The notes beneath the pieces were generated by a model. It made no database searches. It saw only the letters and a list, made by a program, of their open reading frames with translations, and was not told the DNA's origin. From contig NC_069388.1 of the NCBI RefSeq assembly GCF_027475565.1, forward strand, positions 40,926,478 to 40,990,477: a stretch of 64,000 nt of DNA. Direction: 5' to 3'. Both the position numbers and the translations under genes were made by a program. Positions within the stretch are counted from its first letter, which is position 1. Every line of letters begins with the position of its first letter. The DNA comes from Acinonyx jubatus. Taxonomy: Eukaryota > Chordata > Mammalia > Carnivora > Felidae. This document shows positions 23,500 to 35,785 of this stretch, in pieces.

Positions 23500-23705
23500 T
23501 ATAAGCAGAACTAAGTGCTGTGCTAGGTCGTTTACCCACGTTAGCTTACTTTGTCTTCCCAGCAAACCCTGAAGTTAGCAAAGTCTCTCCATCTTACAGA
23601 TAAGGAACCCAGAGCTCAGGTATGTGAAACAACTTGTCCAAGGTCATAATGGTGAGATGTGGAAGAGCCAGGATTTGAACCCATGACAGCCTACTCCCAA
23701 AACAG
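23500..23705 (-). mobile_element. MIR element, reverse
   Basis: Reverse MIR signature: CAGATAAGGAACCCAGAGCT, ACTTGTCCAAGGTCATAATG, GAGCCAGGATTTGAACCCAT. Diverged copy in the 24.8-kb intron. Confidence 0.8.
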
Positions 23706-24274
23706 CCTCCCTCACTTCATGAGCAATGCTCCAATTTGTGATAGACAATAAAAGATTTAAACCTTCCCTGAAACTTGTCATTTAGGGTTATACATATCCT
23801 CCCATCAAATGAAAATAATCTGTAGACTGTAGGCATTGCCATCCATGAGAAATCAATCACATAAATATATACGAAGGGTATTTGCAAGTCCCCAAGCTCA
23901 GCACATATGCCATTATACTAAGTAGGGATAAGGTTTCATTAAAGTTAATATGTGACTGTTCTCTGTTATACAACAATAAACAGAACCTTGAAAATGTTTC
24001 CTAGTAGGTATTTTTTAGACTTCAGTACAGTTTAGCTTTCCTAGAAATATTTACATGGTCAAAAAGAATCATTAGATTAAACACTTTCAAAACCAGAGAA
24101 TTCCCCTAATGGAACTGCCTTTAATCTCTAGTTTTACTTTCTATGAACAGCCCAGTGTAACCAACAGTAGACACTGCTCTGCCAATGTCACAGGCATGTG
24201 GCCCGAAACCAAATGCTCCCCTGAGAGTTGGGAGACCTGGGTTTGAATGAAACCCTCTCACCTGAGGACTGTGT

Positions 24275-24470
24275 ACCAGGGGCAGGTGCTGGGCTAGGCT
24301 CTTAGCTGGCAATACCCTTCCTCTGTTCTCCCAACCCTGCCAGGGTGACATGCTTCTCATCCCCATTTTACAGAACAAAAAACTGAGGCTTAGAAAAGTT
24401 AAGTAGCAGAGGGAGAACTTGAATCCAAGTTTGATACACTAAAACCTGGGCTACTGACCACTGCAATTGT
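24275..24470 (-). mobile_element. MIR element, reverse
   Basis: CATCCCCATTTTACAGAACA, AACTGAGGCTTAGAAAAGTT and GGAGAACTTGAATCCAAGTT match the reverse MIR order. Confidence 0.75.
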
Positions 24471-24554
24471 TGCTACTGAGCTGTGTCATCTCAAGAGGTC
24501 ATAAAATGTGAGTTTTAATATCTTCATCTCTAACATGATGCTCTGAGCACCTAC

Positions 24555-24578
24555 TTTTTTTTTTTTTTTTTTTTTTTT
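24555..24578. repeat. T24 homopolymer
   Basis: Twenty-four consecutive T at the edge of the L2 element. The words TGAGCA occur on both sides of it. Confidence 0.9.
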
Positions 24579-25034
24579 ATTGAGCATGGTGCCAGGCACA
24601 GGGTGGGGGCACATGAGACATAACAGCCTGTATCAGTGATGTGGTCCCTGCCTCCACAAGACTCCCAGTCTGTGACAGTCAGATAAACACAAGTGAACAC
24701 CCAACGGGTTGCAAGCCAGGAAGGACACAGTGTTATAACATACAAGAGCAGGGTACTGATCCCAGAATTTGGTAGTACCTAGAATCAAGGCAAGCTTCCT
24801 GAGGAAACTTATACCGAAGCTGTGCCATTCTTCCTCATTCATGATATAGAAATTCAAGAGAAGGTCAACAAAACCACACCTTGGCTTGCTGTGGGGGAAG
24901 CGGCAAGACCCAAAGCCTAATAGGACAACAAGAAGGCAGATGGTGAAGGGCCTTGGAAAGTAAATATTAAGGACTCTGAACTTGATCCTAAAGATGGTGG
25001 CAGAAAAGTCCCATGTGATAAGAAAGAAAGAGTT

Positions 25035-25237
25035 GGGGCGCTGGGGTGGCTTAGTCAGTTAAGCATCAGACTTCAGCTCAGGTCATGACCTTGTGGTTTG
25101 TGAGTTAGAGCCCCACACTGGGCTCTGTGCTGAGAGCTCAGAGCCTGGAGCCTGCTTCAGATTCTGTGTGTCTCCCTCTCTCTCTGCCCCTCTTCTACTC
25201 ATTCTCTCTCTCTCTCTCTCAAAAATAAACATTAAAG
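25035..25237 (+). mobile_element. Felid Can-SINE inside L2
   Basis: Head GGGGCGCTGGGGTGGCTTAG, middle AGAGCCTGGAGCCTGCTTCA, CT run and AATAAACATTAAA tail. Flanks AAAGAAAGAGTT and AAAGAAAGGAAGAGT suggest an imperfect target-site duplication. Confidence 0.93.
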
Positions 25238-25484
25238 AAAGGAAGAGTCAAAGATGCCCCTCAGGTTTCTGACCGGATTACACAGGAGGTGGGAAAACAA
25301 GAGCTAAAAGGTCTCCAGATGTAAACACAAATTCTAGGGACTGTGAGACCACGTATGAGTCATTTAATAATATGTATTGGGATCCACTGAGATGGAGAAG
25401 AGCACTGGGGACAGACCAGTGGGGGAGGCAGAAGTCGTAATGGCAGCCACACTAGCGCTAGTACTCATGGTGGCCAAGATGAGG

Positions 25485-25650
25485 GCAGCAGCCACCGTCC
25501 CCTGAAGATTCACTCTACGCCCGGTTCTGAGGACTTTGCATTTAACTCTCGCAATGGCCCTGTGAGGTAGGTGCCGTCATTATCCCATTTGACATGTGAG
25601 GGACGGTCATATCACTAGTAAATGGCAGAATCAATCCTGATGCCAGAGCT
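25485..25650 (-). mobile_element. MIR element nested in L2, reverse
   Basis: CTCGCAATGGCCCTGTGAGG then TAGGTGCCGTCATTATCCCA, and AGTAAATGGCAGAATCAATC follow the reverse MIR order. Confidence 0.65.
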
Positions 25651-26384
25651 CACAATTTTCACCTCTTCTCCATCCTGCCTTCGAGAAGGTAAGCCCAATT
25701 TCATACATTTGTGGAAGCTAATGACTCCAGAAAGTTCTACTAAATGAGATGTCCAGCAGGCAGGGAGATACATACAAAGGTCTAGCTCTCGGGCCATTGT
25801 CAAGGACGGAGATACAGACTTGGGATTCACCAGCATCTAGACTGCAACTGAAACCACAAAAGCGGATGAAGTTACCCAGGATGTATGTATGGAATGAGAA
25901 TAAAGGAGCTTAGTGACAAATCTGGAAGACCACGGATACCGCAGTGACTGGCAGAGAACGAGGCTAAGGAGCAGTTAAAGACACAGAGAGAAGGTTAGGA
26001 AAGAGTGGGCACAGGAAAGCAAAGGGAAGGGAGAAAAGTAGTATGAAATGCTCCAGTAAAGTCAAGTAAGATAGGGCCCAAGGAGAACTCACTGAACTTA
26101 GCAACATGGAGGTCACTGGCAAACTTGGAGTGAGCTTTTCTGGGTTTGGGGCCAGACTGCAGTGGACTGGGACTGAATGGGAGGAGAGCAGAGGCTGAAC
26201 AATAGAGAGTGTTCTCGGTAATGTTAGTTATGAAGGGGAAGTGGTAGTTTTAGGAGAATGGGTCCTCATTTTAAAAGCTGGAAGAGACTTGTGCGTATTT
26301 AAACCCTGGTATAAACAAGCCAGAAGAGACAGAGTGTAAACAAATTGGGGATAGAGGCCCCTAAGCTGGAATTGGAAGGAAAGG

Positions 26385-26590
26385 ACAGAACGATGGCTAA
26401 GAACATGGGCTTTGGAATTAGTCTACCCCAGATAAAATCCTGGCTCCTATAAGACCACGGGACAATTTCTCTCTAAGCCTTAATTTCCTCATCTGGAACT
26501 ACACTCGAGAATAAGCTTAGTCCTTGCTGAGTGGAGGATCCAATGGAAGTATATAATGAGCACTTAGCAGTTAACAAATATTAGCTATGA
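26385..26590 (+). mobile_element. MIR element nested in L2
   Basis: GGCTAAGAACATGGGCTTTG, AATCCTGGCTCCTATAAGAC, TAATTTCCTCATCTGGAACT, GAGCACTTAGCAGTTAACAA follow MIR in forward order. Confidence 0.75.
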
Positions 26591-26963
26591 ATCCTACAGC
26601 ATCCATAGTACAGGTAGGAGAAGACAAAGAGCAATTCAGCCATTGAGACAGGAAGGATGGAGGAAAAGACAAAAGCAAAGCAGACATGGGCTTTGGTGGT
26701 AGTGTTTCTTAGGACTTCTGTATTCTCTGTGAGGTCAGAAGCAAGGTCCTCTGCTAAGAATAAGGAGGAAGGTGGCGGGGTTAGAGACATAAAGAACATG
26801 AAGATTACTAGTAATACCTGAAAAGGCCAATGGACAAGAGAACCGATAAGGACAACAAACTAAAAGGGGGTGGGTGGGTGGGCATCACTCAAGCCTAGGG
26901 ATCATTAATTTACAGAGGTGCCCATCTCTGTGTTGACATGGCTTTCTCTCATAGCATTGGGCT

Positions 26964-27016
26964 GAGATATCAGATATCAGGGCAGATATCATATCATATC
27001 AGATATGAGATATCAG
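26964..27016. repeat. AGATATC-rich short tandem cluster
   Basis: Repeated GAGATATCAGATATCAGGGC-type units, with a GATATCAGGGCAG word at both ends and CATATCATATC between. GATATC is itself palindromic. Confidence 0.85.
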
Positions 27017-27440
27017 GGCAGGGAGAAAATTCAATGGAACCAGGTGGGTCTCCAACAAGTGAAAGAACCAAAGGACCATCTGAGGACTTGGGAAGAGGAC
27101 AGCTCAAGTGTTGGGGATGAAAACTTGACTGGACAGAGAAGTAAGTGGAGATGCAGCAAGTCTTCTTACAGGTGAAATGAAGAAATCTAAGAAGTCTCCA
27201 GGCTGAAGAAGTAAATATGCTTACTTAACCATAAGTATCCATACGGAATCACCCAAGATAACAGCAGGACTGAAAAAGATGGTGAAGCTTAGAAAGTAAG
27301 TTTAGATGACAACAGTAAGGAGGGGAAAAGGCTGGGAGAGGCAGGTGCCATAAGTGAACACATCAGAGCTCTATGGGGCAGGGGAAGGGTGGTCTGAGGG
27401 CAGCTTCAGGGGAACCGGAGTCTCTGGGCTGATGAGAACC

Positions 27441-29468
27441 CTGGCTCCTCCTTGGTAGAAGTTCTCATTTCAGATTGTGATAAGGAAAGGAAAAGAACTT
27501 GGACGAATGGAAGCTGTCAACTTTAGATGTAATGAGGCTGTCTGACCCCTCCTGAAGAGAGGTATCTAATGATATGTAATGTTCTGAGTTAAGAAGTCAG
27601 GGAAAGATTCCCATTTGAATTCATAAGGAAGAAGTATGGATTCATTCCTGTGGTCTCTTTCTAAAATGGGAAAAAAAGTTTGACTGCTTTCTACTAAAAG
27701 CAATGCCCTTGATAACAAATGACCCTTCTTTCCTAAAATATAAGAGTTAAAAAAAACAAAAACAAAACATAAAGATGCTCAGTCTTAACTTAAAACCAAG
27801 TCCCAACCATTCTGAGAGTCATAATTACAAAGTCAAGAACTATATTTCAAAATATGAGGTGAATTAGCTATTGCTGGTACTGTATGACTTCCATTAAATA
27901 TTACATATTTACTAATCATACTTTAAAATGCACCTCTTTCCTTAATCAATGATAATTATTTCAAATAGCAAACCTCAAGAGATTGTGAAAGATAAACGTG
28001 AATGTGTTAATATCAGGGAAAGAATATCAACTATAATTGTATTTTAATGTGGCTTCATTTTAAATAATTGTAATTCACTATCTTATTTTACTGGAATTAT
28101 CTTGGCCCCAAATGCTAATTTCCTAAATGTTACAATTAAAAGGAAAACCACAAAAGGATGTAATTTTTGCAGCTGTTTTTAGCATTTTAAAATGACATTT
28201 GGAAGTACACATACTGTGTTAGGTCCAACAAAAAAAGCAGCATACAATCTATTTTTATGAGAAACGGCTTTTTTTTTTTTTTGCATTAAAAAGACATCTA
28301 GCATTTTTAGGTATAATTGCACATCTTGCAATTTATATTCCTGTTATCATCGGCAGTGAAAAAGCAAGGGGGTGGGAATTTCTCAGTTCACACCATGACA
28401 TTGAAAGTGAGACTGTGATTATCAAAAAAAAAGAAAGAAAAAGAAAAATTTAAATGAACTGAAGGCATAAATATCCGAGTCCTTATGTTATGCCAGGGGT
28501 GATTAGTTTTGTGTCTTTGATGTCGTTTCACTTTCAAAAAGGAGGCAAACAGCTACTCAAGTGCAGCCAACACTTGTACTGGCAGCTGTGGTGGGGGGTA
28601 GATGTGGAGGGTAACTGAGGCTGAGCCCCAGGCCCCAGCATGACTAGAAGGGAGTGACCTGACAACGGAGGTGAGCTGAAGGCAAGGTAGTCCCCCATAT
28701 GGACATTCTCCATAAGTACGTGAACAGGTGAGGGGAAAGAAAATTCTTAGGCCATGGGTAAGCCAGAATTTTCCCCACGTGATTTTTAGGTTCTCATAGG
28801 TTTGACCCCATGGGTGTGCCACCTGTGAGGACACACAGGGTCCTGCATTCACGGTCTACTGCCGTCATCTTGAGACTCTTCCTATTTGAACGAGAAGCCC
28901 CATGTTTACACTATGCACCGAACCCTGCAAATTATGTAGCTGGGTTCTGATCAAGCATACATCATTTCTTAAAGAACTCCTGGCCCGTTGCCTGGGATGT
29001 ACGGTGGTAGTCTGCAGTCCAGATTCTGGTAAGGGCCAGGTGGAAAGCAGCTAGAAAAGACCAGAACTCCATGCAAGATGGCTCACTTGTCCCTGATCCT
29101 TCACAAGGGATTAGGTTTCAACAACAGTTCTGGTCACAGTGAGACCAGAATGGCCGACCTTCTTACCACCCTACCACTCTCAGGAACTTCCAGCCAGTTT
29201 CAAACCACCTCACTACAAAGGAACAAACTCCCAAAGAGATAGGGGTGGATCTTAAAGACTGAAGAGGAAGTTTGGATTCGGGTGCTGGAGTTGATGCGGG
29301 TTTTATCCAATAATCTTCCTGAGCAGAAACCAGAGACTACCCCAAGGAAGGCACAGGGAAATGCATGAAATAACCTGGCCATTCATCCAGACCCCGTCTC
29401 TTCATGGAAAGGCTCTGAGGTCTTTCCTATGTGCATCATTAGAGACTTTTATAAGGAAGCTAAAAGTA
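27441..29468. other. KIF16B intron, nothing recognised
   Basis: A/T-rich intron sequence with short homopolymers near 28270 and 28425. The 99-codon minus frame at 28553-28852 has no splice or family support. No confident repeat. Confidence 0.6.
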
Positions 29469-29697
29469 GGGGTGCCTGGGTGGCTCAGTCAGTCGAGTGT
29501 CCGACTTCAGTTCAGGTCATGATCTCACGGTTCCTGGGTTCCAGCCCACATCAGGCCCACATTGGGTTCTCTGCTGTCAGCATACAGCCCACTTCAAATC
29601 CTCTGTTCCCTTCTCTCTGCTCCTCCTCCTCTCACAGGCGCAGGTGCTCCAGCACACGCTCTCACTCTCTCTCAAAAATAAATAAATAAATAAAAAG
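29469..29697 (+). mobile_element. Felid Can-SINE
   Basis: Head GGGGTGCCTGGGTGGCTCAG, an atypical middle (CCCACATTGGGTTCTCTGCT) and an (AATA)n tail. Flanks GAAGCTAAAAG and AAAGCTAAGAA suggest a diverged target-site duplication. Confidence 0.92.
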
Positions 29698-30739
29698 AAA
29701 GCTAAGAATCGTTGCTTTGTAGAGACAGTAGAATTGCTATGCCACTCCTCCCTATTTCCCTTTTTTCCTCCCAAATCATTGTATAGCCTGTAATATAGTG
29801 ACTTACATACAACTGCAATTCAAGGCGTATATATCAAAATGAGGGTCTCACAATGCAATTTAATCTAGGAGGTTGTGAAATTAAACCCCTTTTAGTTAGA
29901 AGTCAGAGTTTATAACACAAATATCCCTAGTACTCTGGGAATGGTTTTCTAATAAATTTTCAAATCCCTAGTCTAGAAAGTACTCAGAAAAGACTTTCAG
30001 GAGCCAGTCTTAAGCCTTTTGTATTGCAGATGGAAAGTGCCCAAAGAAACAAAGATTGTTTTTGAAAAAAAAAAAAAGTAAAATTCGATACTAAAAGCAT
30101 TTTAAGTGAGTTTTCTCCCCAGCCTATTTCTCATAACAGTGGTAAAACTCGCTCCAATAAACTCAGCCAGAACCAGATGTTAAACCCAGGAGACCTACCT
30201 GATCGAGCTGCAAGATCACATGTGGTTACGACTACATGGAGACTCAAGAGATTGTTCATTCAACTTGGCACACACCCTACACTCTGCTCCCCCCACTATT
30301 TTATAGGCCAAGAGACTGAGGCCCAGAGAGTAGTAGAGGGAGGTCCAAGGTGACCTCTTCTTTAGAGGAGCCAAGAGTAAAGCTCACCTCCTCCTACGCC
30401 TCCTCCATTCTCACTTTGACACTGCAATTCCACCTTACCTCCTCAATTGAACTAGGGTAACTTTTACCCCAGAAACAGCCTCCCAGAAGTTGACAATGGT
30501 TTATCATTCCAAAATGCACCTCTCCCTGTTGGACCCAGAATAGTGTACCTCACGTGATTTTCCTGCCACCTGATTCAGCCATGAATGCCACATCACCAAT
30601 AAATGTGAATCAACACCTAGCATGTACAAGGGCAATGCTGAATAGATAAAGTGCCTTTGCATCTTAAGAGTAGATTATAAGTGAAATAAAATGTGCATGC
30701 ATATCAATCACAGCACATGATGAACCCGAGAAAGTTCCA

Positions 30740-31600
30740 TTTTTAACAGGAGATGGGTTGGAGGGAGAGCATTTATAGCTGCAGGGACGAGAGGATGCCT
30801 AGCAGAGGAACTGCTGTCAAGTTGGGCCTTGACAGATGGACAGAATAACAACGGGCGTAGTGTGGTGAGTGGGGGGAAATCTAGTTGAAGAAAAACAGGA
30901 GAAGAAAGACAAAAGATGCAAGCAAAGGAAGCAGTAAAGGGCACACCTGGCTATTGCTCAGAACAAATAAAGGAGTGATGAGAAGAAATAAAACCCAAAA
31001 GGTAGACCGTGGACAGAATGTCAAAAGTTAAGCTGACACTCTGGGGAGCACCTCCGTGGGCAACCTTTCCTCCCACCCCTGTGTAGTCCTCTACCCAAGA
31101 CACTGGGTACAAAAAACAGGAACCAGTAGTTCACACAGCCAATAATTCATCTGTTCAATATGGCGTCCATGTGCCAGGGCACTGGCACTATGGGTTCAGC
31201 AAAGGGAACTAAGTCCCTGCCATTATAAACCCTCCATTCTAGTGAGTAGGACAGCTAACTAACAATGAGTATGTTATGCGATAAGGGTTATGAAAAAAAA
31301 AATGAAGACCAGAGAGAGGGTACAAAGAGAAGGTGACATTTAGGAGAGAGCTAAGTGGAAGAAGTAACCATGAGGATGTATCTGGTGCCAACACGAGTGG
31401 GAAGCCAGGCCAATGACCAGGAGACAACGTGTGTGGCATGCTGGGAGCACAGCAAGACCAGCATGGCAAGAGCATATGGAACCGGGAGATAGTGACGGTA
31501 TGAGAGCAACTGTGGCCCAAGAGGGAGCCAGAGCCAAAACCACCAAAACCACACAGAGCCTTACAGATCAGAGGGCAGACAGAGCCCTGTCCACCAGGGT
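30740..31600 (-). mobile_element. L2 fragments, reverse
   Basis: Phrases of reverse L2: GTTGGGCCTTGACAGATGGA, TCATCTGTTCAATATGGCGT, AAGTCCCTGCCATTATAAAC, GTGTGTGGCATGCTGGGAGC, GAGCCTTACAGATCAGAGGG. Two or more fragments with diffuse edges. Small frames inside are not genes. Confidence 0.6.
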
Positions 31601-32789
31601 TCCTTAAGGAAAGAGACCTGCCTTAATTGACTGTGTATCCTGAGGGCCTTCTGTGAGGCAAATAGTAGGCATTCAACCAATGGCTGCTATGAGTAGTGCT
31701 TTGAAGTCAGGTACAAGAGGCTCAGAGCCAGACCCCAATGACATAGCCATAGAAACCCTGGACGAGGAATACTGATGGTGTCAGCCAATGCAGAGCTCCC
31801 TTTGCCATAAGAAGTAACAACTTTTGGTGCTTTCCACCCTTCTCAAGATGAAAGTTCACTAACTGTAGCAAATATACAAAATACAAGTAAGTAAAACACT
31901 TACTGATACAATCCCCATGATCCATCCCGGCCTACAGCCTTTAGCCTCCACAGCCACACATAATACACACAAGAGGAGAGCCAACAACAGAGTTCATTTT
32001 GTAACCTTTTCCTCTTAATGAATACTTCCGACAAGTCCCCAGATCATTAACGATTACTGTCTAACATAGTTTAATATCATGCAATTCGATAATACAGATG
32101 CACCATGATTAATGTAAGCAATTACATGCTGGAGAGGTACATGACAGTGGACACAGAAAACGGTGTGGTGCCATCTACACCGGGTCGTCCAGGAAGGGGT
32201 TCGTTTCAGAAAAGCTGTGCCTGTTTCTGAGCAGAGGGAAGAGAGAGAGCACAGAGGGAAGTTTGAAGATGTGAGAAAGACTTAAAATGCACCACAGCTC
32301 CTCTCCCTTCACTGAAGTGAAGGGCTTTAGTGTTACAGATCTGCGTTACACATTTGTACTTCTTTGATATCACCCACTGAATGACAAAATGCTACCACAC
32401 CGAACAAGCAATGCTTGCACTGCGTGCCTCTGTCTCGGGCTGGGGGTGAGCAGTAGTCCTGGGAACACCTGCCGTACCTCCACCGGCCTGTGTGCCCACT
32501 CCCTGCTCTCTACTGTCATGCCTTTTATGGTCTGGGTCATCAACCATTCCTTTCCTTATTTCTCTCTCTGACACCTCTCTTCATTCCTCCCCTTGTTGCT
32601 TTAATGTAAGCAGTAGCTGCCATCAAATACAGAATTCAAGGGAGTGCGGATGTAGCTGACAAAAGAAAAAAAAAAGTGGGAAAGATTTACGTAAGTGGAT
32701 TAATTGCAACAATTTATGGGGGGGGAGGGGTTCCAAAAGTCCTCTACGATTAAGCAAGAATTACAATTATGATATAAACAGAATGAAGA

Positions 32790-33095
32790 CTTGTCTCCAA
32801 TGGCATGAGGAAAAGTTCACAATAAAATGTTAAAAGAAAAAGCAGGATATAGAACTGTATATCTAGTTTGATCTCAATTTGTTTTTTTAAGTAATCATTA
32901 TAATGCATAATTACAATATCTGATGTACAATTAAAACACATATACTATAAATCTAAGTAAATATTACAAACATAAACCAATCATTATTTTTTGGTGGGAG
33001 GATTGTGAATGCTTGTGATTACCTTATTCATTTCTGAATGTTTTCCATTTTTGTAACAAGCATTTCCATTTATAATGAGACAAACTACCTGTTTC
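32790..33095 (+). mobile_element. Old L1M 3' end
   Basis: AAAAAGCAGGATATAGAACT, TCTCAATTTGTTTTTTTAAG and the end TTTATAATGAGACAAACTAC resemble the 3' end of old mammalian L1 (L1M4/5 group). Subfamily not certain. Confidence 0.5.
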
Positions 33096-33339
33096 AAATT
33101 TTTTTCTTAATCTACCATGATTATAGCAACCATTTTACTTCCTTTTTGCTTCCATGAATCTCTGGTTCATTTCCATTTTATCCAACGACAATGATGATTA
33201 ACCTGACTAGATCATAAGGTATGGGAACTAAACACGTAATGTCACTGATGTGGGCGCAGCTTCTCAAGGTTAGAATTATGGTCTGTGATAGAAGAAGGGG
33301 ATGAAACTGCCTTGTCAGGGCACAACAATTCACACACAC

Positions 33340-33960
33340 ATTCTACCAACAATTATTTCTCAAACACCTACTTGGAGCAGGGACACAGTATCAAGAAAAT
33401 CAGACCCTTTCACTTACTACTAAATATATAGACCAAGGGTAGACAGTTGACCAAAAGACACAATTACCAACTATTTCAAATGCTACCAAGGAAAGACAGA
33501 GGATGCTTTCAGGGAATAGCTAAGGAGATGAAATTCAAATGGGAGGTTGGCAGGGCCTTTTTGAAGAAGCAACATTTAAATTGGGATCTTAGATAAGAGA
33601 CTCTTGGATACTGAGAACAAACTGAGGGTTGACGGGGTGGGGGAGAGGGGAAAGTGGGTGATGGGCGGGGAGGAGGGCACTTGTTGGGATGAACACTGGG
33701 TGTTGTATGGAAACCAATTTGACAATAAATTATATTTTAAAATAATAATAAAAAAATTAAAAATAAATAAAAAATAAAATAAATTGGGATCTTAGAGACT
33801 ATGTAGGATTCAGCCACACGAGGAACTGGTGGACACATGGATGAGTGCTCCAGAAGGAAACAGCATGTGCCAAAAGACCCAGAAGCAAGAATGGATACGT
33901 ACAACTGGAACCCTTGACTGAACCAGCAAGAAGCTCTCATCAAATGAGTTAACAAATTAT
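33340..33960 (-). mobile_element. L2 copy, reverse, split by a young L1
   Basis: CAATTATTTCTCAAACACCT, TTTTTGAAGAAGCAACATTT and, after the L1, AACAGCATGTGCCAAAAGAC follow reverse L2. The L1 at 33594-33780 separates the two halves. Confidence 0.6.
33594..33780 (+). mobile_element. Young 5'-truncated L1 with 16-bp TSD
   Basis: Only the 3' UTR of a carnivore L1: AGGGCACTTGTTGGGATGAA, CACTGGGTGTTGTATGGAAA, CAATTTGACAATAAATTATA and an A-rich tail. The target-site duplication AAATTGGGATCTTAGA is exact at 33578-33593 and 33781-33796. Confidence 0.93.
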
Positions 33961-35225
33961 GGAGAGCTCGTGGCATGTATTCAAGTGAATACAACATGGA
34001 TCTTCAAAGGCAAATCATGCTGCCATGTAGGACTAAGGAAATCTGCTATCTTCCATCCTTGCCCACAACTACCATTCACCATTTCACCAGGAAAAGTCTC
34101 ATTTCCCCAGCTGACCTTTACAGTTCAGCTTTCAACTGTGCAATTATCAAATGAAGGAAGAGGAAATGCAGCCTGCTACTCAGACAATGCAAATCTAAGG
34201 TAACTGAATAAAGACAGATTGTTCTTTGAATTTACAGCTCATCTTTCTGCCTACTTTGAAAACAGAAAACACAGGAAGCTCATCGCTTAAAGTGGTTCAC
34301 AGTGGAATACCATTCAAGGACAAGAAAACAAAACAAAAAAACCCAAAAAGTCAGTAATTAACACTAATCTCCATTAGTGGAAGGAAGAAGCCCACTTTCA
34401 TCACATGGTCCCCAAGACTGTATCTTAACAAGCTATTTAAGGCACTCTAGAGCAACTGTAAAGTTAGTAAATGGTCCATAAAAAAGCAAGACAAATGAGA
34501 CCAAAAACTGGAGAAGAAATCAGCCTTGCAGCAAAGCAAACTTTTGAGAAATGGCAAGGCCTGATAAAATAAACCAGCAGAGACAAACACAGTAAATAAA
34601 CATCAACTAAAATGCAGGCTAACTACCAAATCAGCAGCAACATAAATATTGCCAACTACATGCATAAAACTTCCATGCTCAAGGTCAGCAAGAAAAAAAA
34701 AAAAAAAGAAAAAAAGATAAAAGAATTGAGAATTGATAAAGTACCAGAAAGTAGAGAGAAGAGAGAAAGGTGGAGCTAGCAGGGCACTGTATTCACAGGC
34801 GATGTGACCTTCTCTCTCAGGAGATATAGTGGAGACCCTGGTCTCACCTGAAGATGCAAATCTCATCAAGAGTATATCCAGCCATTACCAGATTCTGTTT
34901 CGGAAGCCCCTTCCACACTGGTATGAATTAAGGGGGGAAAGTGAATTCACTTTGCTCACATTGATCAGATGTCTGTTAAGTTTCAGGTACGATGCTGGAC
35001 ACTGAGTGAACAACACATTAGATTCTGTGACTGTTTTCTGGAAGCTTACAGTGATCCACAGTGAGGCTAAGGCTCAGTACAACAGGATGTAACCATATTA
35101 TTGAGGTCTCCATACTTTCTCTCTAATGTGATATATTTATTTTTTCAGCTGAAGGCAGGAAATGGGGAGGGAGGACATAAGGAAGAAATAGGAAAGGGGC
35201 TGCAGATGGGAAAGAAAATGAAACT
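33961..35225. other. KIF16B intron, nothing recognised
   Basis: No exon, RNA gene or confident repeat seen. Short A-rich runs near 34690. Confidence 0.6.
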
Positions 35226-35785
35226 ACAACTGACCCTTGAACAATGCAGTCAAAAATCACACAGTTGAAAGTCCACATATAACTTTTCACTCCCCCAAAA
35301 CTTAACTAATAGTCTACTGTTGACAGAGGTCTTATTAGTATCATAAATTCAACTAACACATATTTTGAATCTTATATGTGTTATGTACAGTATTGTTATA
35401 ATAAGCTAGAGAAAATATTAAGATCATAAGGAAGAAGAAATACATTCACAGTAGTGTACTGTATTTATTGAAAAAATTTACATGGGGCACCTGGGTGGTT
35501 CAGTTGGTTAAGCATCCAACTTCAGCTCAGGTCATGATCTCACAGCTCATGAGTTGGAGCCCTGCGTCAGGCTCTGTGCTGATGGCTCGGAGCCTGGAGC
35601 CTGCTTCAGATTCTGTGTCTCCCTCTCTCTCTGCCCCTCCCCCATTCACACTCTGTCTCTTTATCTCTCGTAAATAAATAAAAATTAAAATAAATTTGTT
35701 AAGAGGAAAAAAATAAAAAATCTGCATACAAATGGATGTGTGCTGTTCGAAGAACAACCCATATTGTTTAAGGATCAACTATACT
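35226..35785 (+). mobile_element. Tigger7/MER44-like DNA transposon, split by SINE
   Basis: The left end AACTGACCCTTGAACAATGC and the right end TTGTTTAAGGATCAACTATA are inverted copies of the same terminal repeat (about GTTGACCCTTGAACAAC), and the outer base pairs are TA. The inside has the CAATAAATACAGTACT-type motif in diverged form (TGTACTGTATTTATTG at 35456) next to the SINE. It has no transposase frame, so it is a non-autonomous relic. Orientation is arbitrary, and the family name is from memory. Confidence 0.65.
35484..35692 (+). mobile_element. Felid Can-SINE inside DNA transposon
   Basis: GGGGCACCTGGGTGGTTCAG head, GGAGCCTGGAGCCTGCTTCA, CT-rich part and an A-rich tail. It sits between the two terminal inverted repeats of the surrounding transposon. 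Confidence 0.93.

Larger units (their letters stand above)
24580..27440 (-). mobile_element. Long L2 (LINE-2) copy, reverse, with nested insertions
   Basis: The sequence follows reverse L2 over an unusual length: GCATGGTGCCAGGCACAGGG, GGTGAAGGGCCTTGGAAAGT, GAGATGTCCAGCAGGCAGGG, AGTAAAGTCAAGTAAGATAG, AACATGGAGGTCACTGGCAA, and GGTCAGAAGCAAGGTCCTCT. It is interrupted by a felid SINE and by MIR copies. Boundaries are approximate, and the last few hundred bases are the least certain. Confidence 0.7.
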
